From contig NZ_JVVM01000027.1 in the NCBI RefSeq assembly GCF_001054325.1, forward strand, positions 1-47,206: a stretch of DNA of 47,206 nt. The letters are read 5' to 3'. Position numbers and translations under genes: made by a program. The notes beneath the pieces are model-generated. The model had not been told where the DNA came from and searched no databases. It saw only the letters and a list, made by a program, of their open reading frames with translations. This document shows positions 25,798 through 33,081 of the stretch, piece after piece (the first letter of the stretch is position 1; each line of letters starts with the position of its first letter). Source of the DNA: Corynebacterium vitaeruminis. Lineage in GTDB: Bacteria > Actinomycetota > Actinomycetes > Mycobacteriales > Mycobacteriaceae.

Positions 25798-26858
25798 GCA
25801 GAAGCAGCTTCGTTAACCGGTTTGCCTTCATCCAGCTTTCGGCAAACAGCCACATAGATGGCGCCAGTAATGTTGTGCACCACAGCGGCCACCGCGCCCG
25901 GAAGCGCTGCCTCTGGGGTAAAGAACTTCGCTGCCATACCGGAAGAAAGACCCGCGGATTGTGTGCCGACCTCCACAGCCACCGTGCGCTTGCCCGCAGT
26001 CGGCATGCCCACCAGCTGACCTGCAGAAAAGCCGAGCACATAGCCCAGCATGTTGTGGATAATCACAGCCACAAACACGATCAGGCCAATGTGCGCCAGG
26101 CTTTCCGCATTCTTGGCCACGGCGCCGAAGACCACGCCACCGATACCGAGGATGGAAATCCACGGCAGAATCGGAAGGATCTTGTTAATAAACGAATCGG
26201 CCACAAAGCGAATAATCAGGCCACCAATCACGGGTAGGAGGACCGTCTGGCAGAGGCTCCAGGCCATTCCAAGGCCGTCGACCTCCGTGTGTGCGTCGGC
26301 AAGCACGAGCATGAGAAACGGCGTCATAATCGGAGAGATCAGCGTCGACACACTGGTCATGGCGACGGATAGTGCGACGTCGCCGCGCGCCAGATAGGCG
26401 ATGACATTCGACGAGGTGCCGCCTGGGACGGATCCGAGCATCAGCAGGCCGACGGCCAGCGCCGGGTTGAGCCCGAGCACTTTCGCCACGGCAATCGCTA
26501 GCAGCGGCATGATGACAAACTGCGCGATGACGCCGAACAGAATCGCCAGTGGACGCTTAGCGACCTGCTTGAAGTCCGGGATGGTCAGGGTGAGGCCCAT
26601 CGCGAACATGATGATCATCAGGAAGTACGTGATGTAATCCGTCAGCGGCGTAAAAGGGGCGGGGAAGAAGAATGCCAGCGCCGAACCCGCCAAAATAAAG
26701 CCCGGAAAACCGAGGACTTCAATCATCGCCGAGAGCTTCGACGGCTCCTTATTCTCCTGTCCGCTGTTCCCAGAAACCTCGTCGGGAGAATGTGGTTTTA
26801 GCGGGAATTTGTGGGGCGACGATGGCTGTAGTTCGGATGCGTTGTTATTGCTGGACAT
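25794..26858 (-). CDS. BASS-family (bile acid:Na+ symporter) transporter
   Basis: A 354-residue membrane protein of the BASS/SBF family, with about ten helices after a 45-residue Ser/Pro/Asn-rich cytoplasmic N-terminus. Family landmarks visible: FAMGLTLTIPDFK, LLMLGSVPGGTSSNVIAYLARGDVALS (the Na+-binding crossover region) and VEVGTQSAGLSSGMAAKFF (second crossover). Bacterial members carry organic acids such as pantothenate or pyruvate-like compounds, so bile acid should not be read literally. Start: ATG 26858 with AAGG about 10 nt upstream. It is divergent from the DEAD-box helicase gene and convergent with the MFS gene. Confidence 0.9.
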   Translation of the reverse strand: MSSNNNASELQPSSPHKFPLKPHSPDEVSGNSGQENKEPSKLSAMIEVLGFPGFILAGSALAFFFPAPFTPLTDYITYFLMIIMFAMGLTLTIPDFKQVAKRPLAILFGVIAQFVIMPLLAIAVAKVLGLNPALAVGLLMLGSVPGGTSSNVIAYLARGDVALSVAMTSVSTLISPIMTPFLMLVLADAHTEVDGLGMAWSLCQTVLLPVIGGLIIRFVADSFINKILPILPWISILGIGGVVFGAVAKNAESLAHIGLIVFVAVIIHNMLGYVLGFSAGQLVGMPTAGKRTVAVEVGTQSAGLSSGMAAKFFTPEAALPGAVAAVVHNITGAIYVAVCRKLDEGKPVNEAASA

Positions 26859-27435
26859 TTTCTAGGGACCTTGGGCTTATACATTGTGTAATTGCAAAAG
26901 TCCGCCGAATGCTGGATGTTCCACGGCGGAGAATTGGTGATACGTGAACAAACGTGTAGGGAAAATGTTAACTACCTCACCCCGGGAGATTGCAAAATAG
27001 GCACCCCGAAGTGGGTGCAATGCGCTCGCTTGACGACGGTCCGAGCGCCGACTCTGAGCGAGAAATTGTGCTCTCAGCATTGTGACCTTGGTGACGGAAA
27101 ATGGTTTTTTGACCGACGGTGGCGTAACCTGGACCATCGGTGTGAAATCCTGACGACAATGTCGCAGAGAATCTGGCAGCGGTATAAATTCGCTGGTGAA
27201 ACGCTTGAAAGTGCATAGTGCATGATGGGCGCCCTGTTCGAAAGCAATAGCTGAAATGGGTTTGGGCGCAATTTTTCGAAGTATGTGCAAAAGAAGCGAT
27301 GTCATCGCAATTCCGACGTGAGAGCACTGAAAACAAGAACGTAAATTGGGCGGGTCATGTATGTGCGACCCAACTGTGAGTAATCAACTGTTGAATATTG
27401 AGTGTGCGGGCGAGAAGGCCCAGGAAGAGCCCCAA
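26859..27435. other. 577-nt divergent intergenic region / long helicase leader
   Basis: I see no convincing gene; a 142-codon minus-strand frame (26877-27305) has no motif or RBS. The stretch includes a small hairpin GCACCC/GGGTGC (27001-27018) and a dispersed motif copy (27026-27050). Long untranslated leaders are common before cold-shock DEAD-box RNA helicases, so part of this is probably a 5' UTR, but no promoter can be placed with confidence. Confidence 0.4.
27026..27050 (+). repeat. Dispersed intergenic motif, copy 5
   Basis: TCGCTTGACGACGGTCCGAG followed by CGCCG. Closest in sequence to the copy at 32596. Confidence 0.55.
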
Positions 27436-29436
27436 ATGGCTAATAATGAAATGAATGGCAGCGTCGAGGAAAACCGCGAGGATCAGCGCGAGGATCAGCG
27501 CGAAAACCAGCGCGAGGACGCAATTGTGAAGGCCGAGGATGTAGTGGCCGAAGATGGCGAAGACACCGTTGGCTTCGATGAGCTTGAGCTGCCGGATGAC
27601 ATTGTCAATGCAGTTCGCAAGGTTGGGTTTGAGACTCCGTCCCCAATTCAGGCTGCAACCATCCCGACTCTGATGAGCGGCCGCGACGTTGTCGGCCTGG
27701 CTCAGACTGGTACCGGTAAGACCGCCGCGTTTGCGCTGCCGATTCTGGCACGCATTGACCGCTCCGTTCGCGCACCTCAGGCGCTGGTGCTCGCTCCGAC
27801 CCGTGAGCTGGCGCTGCAGGTTGCGGACTCCTTCCAGTCCTTCGCTGATCACCTGGGCAAGATTCATGTCCTGCCGATTTACGGTGGTCAGTCCTATGGA
27901 GTGCAGTTGTCGGGTCTGCGTCGAGGTGCACAGATCATCGTCGGCACGCCGGGTCGTGTCATCGACCACCTGGAAAAGGGCTCGTTGGACATCTCCGACC
28001 TGCGCTTCCTGGTACTGGACGAGGCCGATGAGATGCTGCAGATGGGCTTCCAGGAGGATGTCGAGCGCATTCTTGCCGACACTCCGGATGACAAGCAGGT
28101 CGCACTGTTCTCGGCTACCATGCCGGCTTCGATTCGTCGCCTGTCCAAGCAGTACCTGACGGAGCCGGAAGAGATTACCGTCAAGTCCCAGACTCGCACG
28201 GCGGACAACATTCGTCAGCGCTTCCTTATGGTCAGCCACCGCAACAAGCTGGACGCGCTGACCCGCATTCTCGAGGTCGAGGAATTCGAAGCGATGATCA
28301 TGTTCGTGCGTACCAAGCACGAGACTGAGGAGCTCGCCGAGAAGCTGCGTGCCCGCGGATTCTCCGCTGCCGCCATCAATGGTGATATCCCGCAGACCCT
28401 GCGTGAGCGCACGATTGACCAGCTCAAGGACGGTCGTCTGGACATTCTGGTGGCAACTGACGTGGCTGCTCGTGGCCTGGACGTCGACCGCATTTCCCAC
28501 GTGGTCAACTACGACATTCCGCACGACACCGAGTCCTACGTCCACCGCATTGGCCGTACCGGCCGTGCAGGTCGCTCCGGTGAGGCGCTGCTATTTGTCA
28601 CTCCGCGCGAGGGACGTCTGCTGCGCTCGATTGAGCGTGCGACCAAGTCCCAGCTGCACGAGATGAAGCTGCCGACTGTCGATGAGGTCAACGATTCGCG
28701 CAAGCAGAAGTTCGCTGATGATTTGACTGAGGCACTTGCCGATTCCCAGGTTCCGGTCTTCCGCGAGCTTATCGAGGAGTACGCAGAAGAGCACGACACC
28801 CCGCTGGTCGATATCGCCGCTGCCATCGCAGCCCAGGCACAGTCGGGCGACTTCCTGATGAAGGAGCCGCCGCGTGGCCGTCGTAATGACCGTGACCGTG
28901 ATCGTTTTGACCGCGACCGCAACCGCGGCCACGATGGTCGCTCCCGTGGCGAGCGAGGTCAGGGCAAGCGCGCTGATCTGGTCGAATTCGACCGCGAGGG
29001 CACCGCAACCTATCGCATCAGCGTTGGTCGCCGCCAGCACGTCCGCCCGGGTGCCATCGTCGGTGCTATCGCCAACGAGGGTGGCCTGAACTCCAAGGAC
29101 TTCGGTCACATTGACATTCGCGGTGATCACACTCTGGTCGAACTGCCGGCTAACCTGCCGCAGGAAGTCATCGATAATCTCGCCGACACCCGCATCTCCG
29201 GCCAGCTCATTGGGTTGACGCTTGACGACGGCACCTCGGTCGACGACAGCGATGACTACCGCGGTGGCCGTGGTGGTTACCGTGGCGATCGTCGTGGTGG
29301 TGGCCGTGGTCGCGGAGGTTACCGCGGTGGCCGTGGTCGCGGTCGCGATGACCGTCGTGGTGGCGGACGTGGACGCGGCGGCTACCGTGGTGACCGTGAT
29401 GACCGCCGCGGTGGTTACCGTGGTGGACGCCGCTAA
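27436..29436 (+). CDS. deaD: DEAD-box ATP-dependent RNA helicase (DeaD/CsdA-like)
   Basis: A 666-residue RNA helicase for ribosome assembly and RNA decay. An acidic N-terminus with a REDQREDQRENQRED tandem leads into the Q-motif region (FETPSPIQ). Then come Walker A AQTGTGKT (89-96), PTRELALQV, DEAD (195-198), SAT, HRIGRTGR (370-377), a DbpA-type RNA-binding domain (about 524-600, YRISVGRRQHV... to IGLTLDD), and an RGG/GRGG tail (about 610-666). Start: ATG 27436 with AGGAAG 8 nt upstream; the longer frame from 27346 has no RBS. The repeated RGG coding sequence creates many false frames. It is followed by a strong terminator. Confidence 0.94.
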   Translation: MANNEMNGSVEENREDQREDQRENQREDAIVKAEDVVAEDGEDTVGFDELELPDDIVNAVRKVGFETPSPIQAATIPTLMSGRDVVGLAQTGTGKTAAFALPILARIDRSVRAPQALVLAPTRELALQVADSFQSFADHLGKIHVLPIYGGQSYGVQLSGLRRGAQIIVGTPGRVIDHLEKGSLDISDLRFLVLDEADEMLQMGFQEDVERILADTPDDKQVALFSATMPASIRRLSKQYLTEPEEITVKSQTRTADNIRQRFLMVSHRNKLDALTRILEVEEFEAMIMFVRTKHETEELAEKLRARGFSAAAINGDIPQTLRERTIDQLKDGRLDILVATDVAARGLDVDRISHVVNYDIPHDTESYVHRIGRTGRAGRSGEALLFVTPREGRLLRSIERATKSQLHEMKLPTVDEVNDSRKQKFADDLTEALADSQVPVFRELIEEYAEEHDTPLVDIAAAIAAQAQSGDFLMKEPPRGRRNDRDRDRFDRDRNRGHDGRSRGERGQGKRADLVEFDREGTATYRISVGRRQHVRPGAIVGAIANEGGLNSKDFGHIDIRGDHTLVELPANLPQEVIDNLADTRISGQLIGLTLDDGTSVDDSDDYRGGRGGYRGDRRGGGRGRGGYRGGRGRGRDDRRGGGRGRGGYRGDRDDRRGGYRGGRR

Positions 29437-29506
29437 CCCTGCTAGGTGAAGTAAGCGAGGTGGTCGTCGTCAGGCGACCATCGTCCGGGGAGTGAACCTA
29501 CACATA

Positions 29507-29578
29507 AAAACTGCCGGTGCGCACGTACTTTCAAGCCCTATAAGTTGGGCCGAAACGTACACGCGCACCGGCAGTTTT
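29507..29578. terminator. Long bidirectional terminator hairpin
   Basis: Perfect 16-bp outer arms AAAACTGCCGGTGCGC (29507-29522) and GCGCACCGGCAGTTTT (29563-29578), followed by GTTTTG. The interior continues with imperfect pairing and a GCCC/GGGC tip, giving an unusually long 72-nt stem. It lies between the convergent helicase and membrane-protein genes. Confidence 0.9.
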
Positions 29579-29631
29579 GTTTTGTCTGAGCGAGTGCGTA
29601 GGCGCGCTGCCTAGGCGCTAGTGCTCAATTC

Positions 29632-30132
29632 TTAGATGAAGAACATCAGAATGCCGGCGACAACCCACAGCAGGGAGAAGATGCCGGAGAACATGGCCAG
29701 CTGCCCCTTCTGCTTGTCCCAGTCAAGCTCATCAGCCTTCTTGCGGCGCTCGACGAACTCCGGGTCGTCGGCATCCTCGTCCTCGTCAGCGATGCCGAGA
29801 CCGGCCATCATCAGACGCTGACGCGGAATGATCAGGAAGAACAGCAGTGCCCAGGCGATGATTGCCAGCAGGATTGCGGCGTGCATTGCGCCGGACTTCA
29901 TGTAGGTCGACACATCGGTGAACATGACACCGAAGCCGAGCAGCGGCACGAGCAGTGACCACATGCCGTAGGTGCGCGAAATGGCGTGCATGGTGCGCGC
30001 GGAGCCGACCGTTCCAGCCTCTCCGCCGCGGGCTGCAAGCGCGAGCTTCGGGAACATCGAAATTGCGACAGTCACCGGTCCAAGCAGCAGAATTGCCGCT
30101 AGGACGTGAACCATAGAAACTACGTTTTGCAC
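29632..30132 (-). CDS. Small integral membrane protein (DUF2269-like)
   Basis: A 166-residue protein with four hydrophobic helices: MVHVLAAILLLGPVTVAIS, GMWSLLVPLLGFGVMF, AAILLAIIAWALLFFLII and the C-terminal FSGIFSLLWVVAGILMFFI. An acidic loop EDEDADDPEFVERRKK lies before the last helix. The HVLAAILLLGPV opening resembles DUF2269-type membrane proteins (unknown function). Start: GTG 30132 with AAAGG 6 nt upstream. It is a single-gene unit; the T-rich hairpin at 29507-29578 ends it. Confidence 0.75.
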   Translation of the reverse strand: MQNVVSMVHVLAAILLLGPVTVAISMFPKLALAARGGEAGTVGSARTMHAISRTYGMWSLLVPLLGFGVMFTDVSTYMKSGAMHAAILLAIIAWALLFFLIIPRQRLMMAGLGIADEDEDADDPEFVERRKKADELDWDKQKGQLAMFSGIFSLLWVVAGILMFFI

Positions 30133-30241
30133 GTATTACCTTTCCACGACTGAATGTAGGCCTCGCGTTCAAGCGAGGAGTGGCCTGAATATTTTCCTTG
30201 TTAAGACCAGTCCCTAACTTAACGCGCTTGCACTAAATTCT

Positions 30242-30871
30242 CTATTTCGTGCCTTTCCCAGCTCGGATTCCACACGCAGCTGCCATTGCTTCCCAGTCCG
30301 CAGAGGACACGGGCAGGTCCCATTTAATGGCTACGGTCAAATAGCGGTGCGAATAGTCACACGACTCTGCCTCCTCAGGAAGCCATTCCGCCGGACTGGC
30401 ATCGCCTTTATCCCGGTTGACCGCGCTCCGCGTGGGCACGAGGTTGGCCTCGATATCGTTACCAAATTGCCGACGCCTCTCGGCATTCCAGGCGTAGGCT
30501 CCGAAATCCCACGCCGCCGCCAACGGATAAACGTGGTCGATATCAACCTCATGCGCACCCACCGGGTCACCCGTGTAAGGGTCGGGGATCTCGCGCGGGG
30601 AGCCGTCGTCAAGCGAACATGCAGAACCCCCGAACCACGTCACCAACACCTTGCGGCGCGTATTGCAGTCGGAGGGGCCTTCCCAGACGGCGAAGCGTTC
30701 GCGTTTGTACCCAGTGACGGTGGGGCGGTCGGCGACGACGCGCACGGCACGCAACTGCTTAACGACGACCTCTGCGTCCGGCCCCGCGGGGGAGGATGGA
30801 ACAAAAAGTCGCGTGGCGGCAAAAGATGAGAGGAAGAGGGCGGCGAGGGTGGCAAATAAAAAAGGGCGCAT
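30242..30871 (-). CDS. Secreted HNH (DUF1524-type) nuclease
   Basis: A 209-residue protein with an N-terminal signal or anchor (LFATLAALFLSSFAATRLF). The nuclease region has DIDHVYPLAAAWDFGA (His of the HNH/GmrSD-C motif), RRQFGND..NLVPTRSAVNRDKGDASPAEWLP (Asn and metal-binding region) and CDYSHRYLTVAIKW. Such small secreted HNH proteins in Actinobacteria probably degrade extracellular DNA. Cys pairs (DCN, ACS, SCDY, ACG) fit an oxidising exterior. Start: ATG 30871, with AGG almost touching the start, so initiation may be weak or leaderless. Confidence 0.82.
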   Translation of the reverse strand: MRPFLFATLAALFLSSFAATRLFVPSSPAGPDAEVVVKQLRAVRVVADRPTVTGYKRERFAVWEGPSDCNTRRKVLVTWFGGSACSLDDGSPREIPDPYTGDPVGAHEVDIDHVYPLAAAWDFGAYAWNAERRRQFGNDIEANLVPTRSAVNRDKGDASPAEWLPEEAESCDYSHRYLTVAIKWDLPVSSADWEAMAAACGIRAGKGTK

Positions 30872-30926
30872 ACCTAATTGGGCGCGAAAAATACTTTTTC
30901 GGTTCCCTTTGAGGTATGCGCCGGGG

Positions 30927-30943
30927 CTAGCCTGCGGGGCTAG
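30927..30943 (-). terminator. Short GC-rich hairpin after putP
   Basis: CTAGCC/GGCTAG arms around TGCGG, within a GGGGCTAGC direct repeat. It stands 26 nt beyond the putP stop on the minus strand. No T-run; weak. Confidence 0.3.
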
Positions 30944-30968
30944 CGGAGGCGGAGCCTAGATCAAAGTC

Positions 30969-32492
30969 TTAGACCAGAGCCTGCTTGGCTGCGTGGTCGA
31001 ACTCTTCCTTAATCTTCTCGTTCGGTTCCTTCGTAGCCAGTGTGACGATAATCATCACGACAGTTGCAGCGGCGAAGCCCGGGACAATCTCATAGAGAGT
31101 ATCGCTGAGCGAGCTCATGCCCCATGCGAAGGAGACAACCGCACCAGTGATCATGCCGGCTGCCGCACCTGGGGTGTTCAGACGCGACCAGTAGAGCGAA
31201 GCCAGCAGAACCGGGCCGAATGCCGAGCCGAAGCCAGCCCACGCGAAGCCAACCAGATCCAGAATGGAGCTGTTCGGGTTAGCCGCGATGATTGCGGCGA
31301 TGACGGCGATTAGTGCGACAGCGACGCGGGAGAGAGTCATGTAGGTCTTCGGGCGCAGCGACTTGTTGACCGTTGCCTTGAACAAGTCCTCAATCAGCGC
31401 GGAGGAAGACACCAGCAGCTGCGAGGAAATCGTGGACATGATGGCGGCCAGCACCGCAGTCAGAATCAGACCTGCAATCAGCGGGTGGAACAGGATGCGG
31501 GTCATGTCCAGGAAGATGGTCTCGTAAGAAGATGCATCCGTGACCGAAGCATCCGGATTCGTAGCGAAAAAGACAGTTGCAGTCAGCGCCACGAGGACGG
31601 AGCCGAGCATGCACAGTGCCTGCCAGCCAACGCCCCAGCGGCGGCCCTCGGTTGCGTCCTTTGCGCTACGCAGAGCCATAAAGCGAACGATAATGTGCGG
31701 CTGACCGAAGTAGCCCAGACCCCAACCGAGCAGACCGATAATCGTGATTAGCGGAATGCCAGCGAACGGATCGAAGAAGGTCTCGACCGGCTGTCCCTCG
31801 CTGCCCGGGTAGGGGTTGTTAGCAGCAAAGCTGAAGATGTCCGAGGCGGAGTTGCCATTGTTGGCCAGGTAAATGATGCCGACAGTCGGAACCGCCAGCA
31901 ACGCGATGAACATAATGACGCCCTGTACAGTGTCCGTGTAGGACACAGCCAGGAAGCCACCGAACAGGGTGTATGCGACAGTGATAGCCGCAACCAACAG
32001 CATGCCGACAAGGTAGTTGCCACCGAACGTCGACTCCCAGTAGCGGCCACCTGCGACCATGCCCGAGGAGACGTAGAAGGTGAAGAACAACAAAATAATC
32101 AGGCCTGCAGCAACGCGCAGCACCTTCGACGTATCGTGCAGACGATTCTCCAGGAACGACGGCACGGTAATCGAGTTACGAGCAATCTTGGTGTAACTAC
32201 GCAGGCGTGGTGCGGTGAACTTCCAGTTCAGCCATGCGCCTACGACCAGGCCGATTGCAATCCACGTCTGATTTAGACCGGAAAGGTAAATCGCGCCGGG
32301 CAGACCCATCAGCAGCCAGCCGGACATGTCCGATGCGCCCGCCGATAGTGCCGCGACGAACGGATGCAGGCCACGACCACCAATCATGTATTCGTCATAC
32401 TCTGCAGTCTTTTTCCATCCGGTCCAACCGATGTAGACCATCAACAGCAGATAAATGACTAGTGCGATGATGAACCATGTGTGTTGGTCCAC
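30969..32492 (-). CDS. putP: Sodium/proline symporter PutP
   Basis: A 507-residue sodium:solute symporter (SSS/LeuT fold, about 13 helices) importing proline for nutrition or osmoprotection. Landmarks: YDEYMIGGRGLHPFVAALSAGASDMSGWLLMGLPG (family signature in TM1-TM2), RNSITVPSFLENR, GWGLGYFGQPHIIVRFMAL and STISSQLLVSSSAL (Na2-site region), all characteristic of PutP. Start: the open frame begins at ATG 32507, but its ATGAGGAG contains the Shine-Dalgarno AGGAG; GTG at 32492 (MDQHTWF) follows it by 7 nt and is preferred. Confidence 0.93.
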   Translation of the reverse strand: MDQHTWFIIALVIYLLLMVYIGWTGWKKTAEYDEYMIGGRGLHPFVAALSAGASDMSGWLLMGLPGAIYLSGLNQTWIAIGLVVGAWLNWKFTAPRLRSYTKIARNSITVPSFLENRLHDTSKVLRVAAGLIILLFFTFYVSSGMVAGGRYWESTFGGNYLVGMLLVAAITVAYTLFGGFLAVSYTDTVQGVIMFIALLAVPTVGIIYLANNGNSASDIFSFAANNPYPGSEGQPVETFFDPFAGIPLITIIGLLGWGLGYFGQPHIIVRFMALRSAKDATEGRRWGVGWQALCMLGSVLVALTATVFFATNPDASVTDASSYETIFLDMTRILFHPLIAGLILTAVLAAIMSTISSQLLVSSSALIEDLFKATVNKSLRPKTYMTLSRVAVALIAVIAAIIAANPNSSILDLVGFAWAGFGSAFGPVLLASLYWSRLNTPGAAAGMITGAVVSFAWGMSSLSDTLYEIVPGFAAATVVMIIVTLATKEPNEKIKEEFDHAAKQALV

Positions 32493-32595
32493 AGGGCAAC
32501 TCCTCATTATTTATTAGTCGTACAGTCGGACTCGCACACTGCCCAGCACGCCAGAAATCGTTTCCGGCGCACAATTCAATTTCGCTTAATCAAGT

Positions 32596-32620
32596 CCGCT
32601 TGACGACGTTTACAGCGCCG
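32596..32620 (+). repeat. Dispersed intergenic motif, copy 6
   Basis: CCGCTTGACGACGTTTACAG followed by CGCCG. About 104 nt upstream of the putP start. Confidence 0.55.
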
Positions 32621-32777
32621 CAGCAGCATCGAGCCATATTGAGCCAGAAAGCGGCCCGCGTAAATGATGGAACTTGTGAGTCGCAATGAAACACAACGAC
32701 AGCTCCAGGACTATCGATGACAGTCGGCGGAGCCTACTGTTGTATGCGAACTATGGCAGAACTATTGCACGAGTCAC

Positions 32778-32792
32778 ACAATTTTTAATTGT
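32778..32792. promoter_or_regulatory. Palindrome, possible operator
   Basis: ACAATT-TTT-AATTGT, a perfect 6-bp inverted repeat with a 3-nt centre. Size and symmetry would suit a MarR- or TetR-like dimer, and two MarR genes end the downstream operon, but this is only suggestive. Confidence 0.3.
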
Positions 32793-32924
32793 TGTAGCTC
32801 ATACGACGTTTGCATGTGATGCGCTGCATTGCAAGATAAGAAGCGTTGAAAAAGGCTATAAAAATCGGTTAAGTCCGACAAACTACCTGGAAAAAGGGGT
32901 ATTTGGGTAGGGGCGGAGTTATTT

Positions 32925-32939
32925 TTGCAAGATGTGCAA
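32925..32939. promoter_or_regulatory. Palindrome next to the LexA-like box
   Basis: TTGCA-AGATG-TGCAA, immediately before the LexA-like site. Possible second operator of the SNF2 operon. Confidence 0.3.
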
Positions 32940-32940
32940 T

Positions 32941-32956
32941 TCGAACAGATGTACTA
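32941..32956. promoter_or_regulatory. LexA-like (SOS) box of the SNF2 operon
   Basis: TCGAACAGATGTACTA matches 10 of the 12 fixed bases of TCGAAC-N4-GTTCGA: the left half-site is perfect, the right has two changes. It lies 125 nt upstream of the SNF2 start, in a plausible promoter position. Confidence 0.55.
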
Positions 32957-33081
32957 ATTTGATGGTGTGGTGAAAAGTCTGATCCGGGGTGCGTGGCAGA
33001 ATCTTCATTGAAGAAATATCTGGTGGTGAAGTCGCCGGGTGATTAGACGGTGATGACTGAGCAAGCAGTGGGGAGGAAGTA

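Larger units (their letters stand above)
32493..33081. other. 589-nt regulatory region between putP and the SNF2 operon
   Basis: No real gene; small plus-strand frames at 32477-32689 and 32686-32910 lack support. It is AT-rich compared with its flanks. It holds a dispersed motif copy (32596-32620), GAGTCGCAATGA (32676-32687, shared with 4460-4471), two palindromes (32778-32792, 32925-32939) and a LexA-like box (32941-32956). Promoters for both divergent transcripts must lie here. Confidence 0.6.

Noticed and set aside
26877..27305. 142-codon minus-strand frame in the helicase leader
   Set aside because: No RBS, no motif, overlapping frames in all directions; left as unannotated leader.
27355..28545. 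396-codon minus-strand frame over the DEAD-box helicase
   Set aside because: Antisense to the conserved helicase core; no RBS.
30601..30620. CCGTCGTCAAGCG resembling the dispersed motif
   Set aside because: It lies inside the HNH coding sequence as Asp-Asp codons and lacks the right half of the consensus.
32686..32910. 74-codon plus-strand frame before the SNF2 gene
   Set aside because: No RBS, atypical composition, and it overlaps the operator palindromes.
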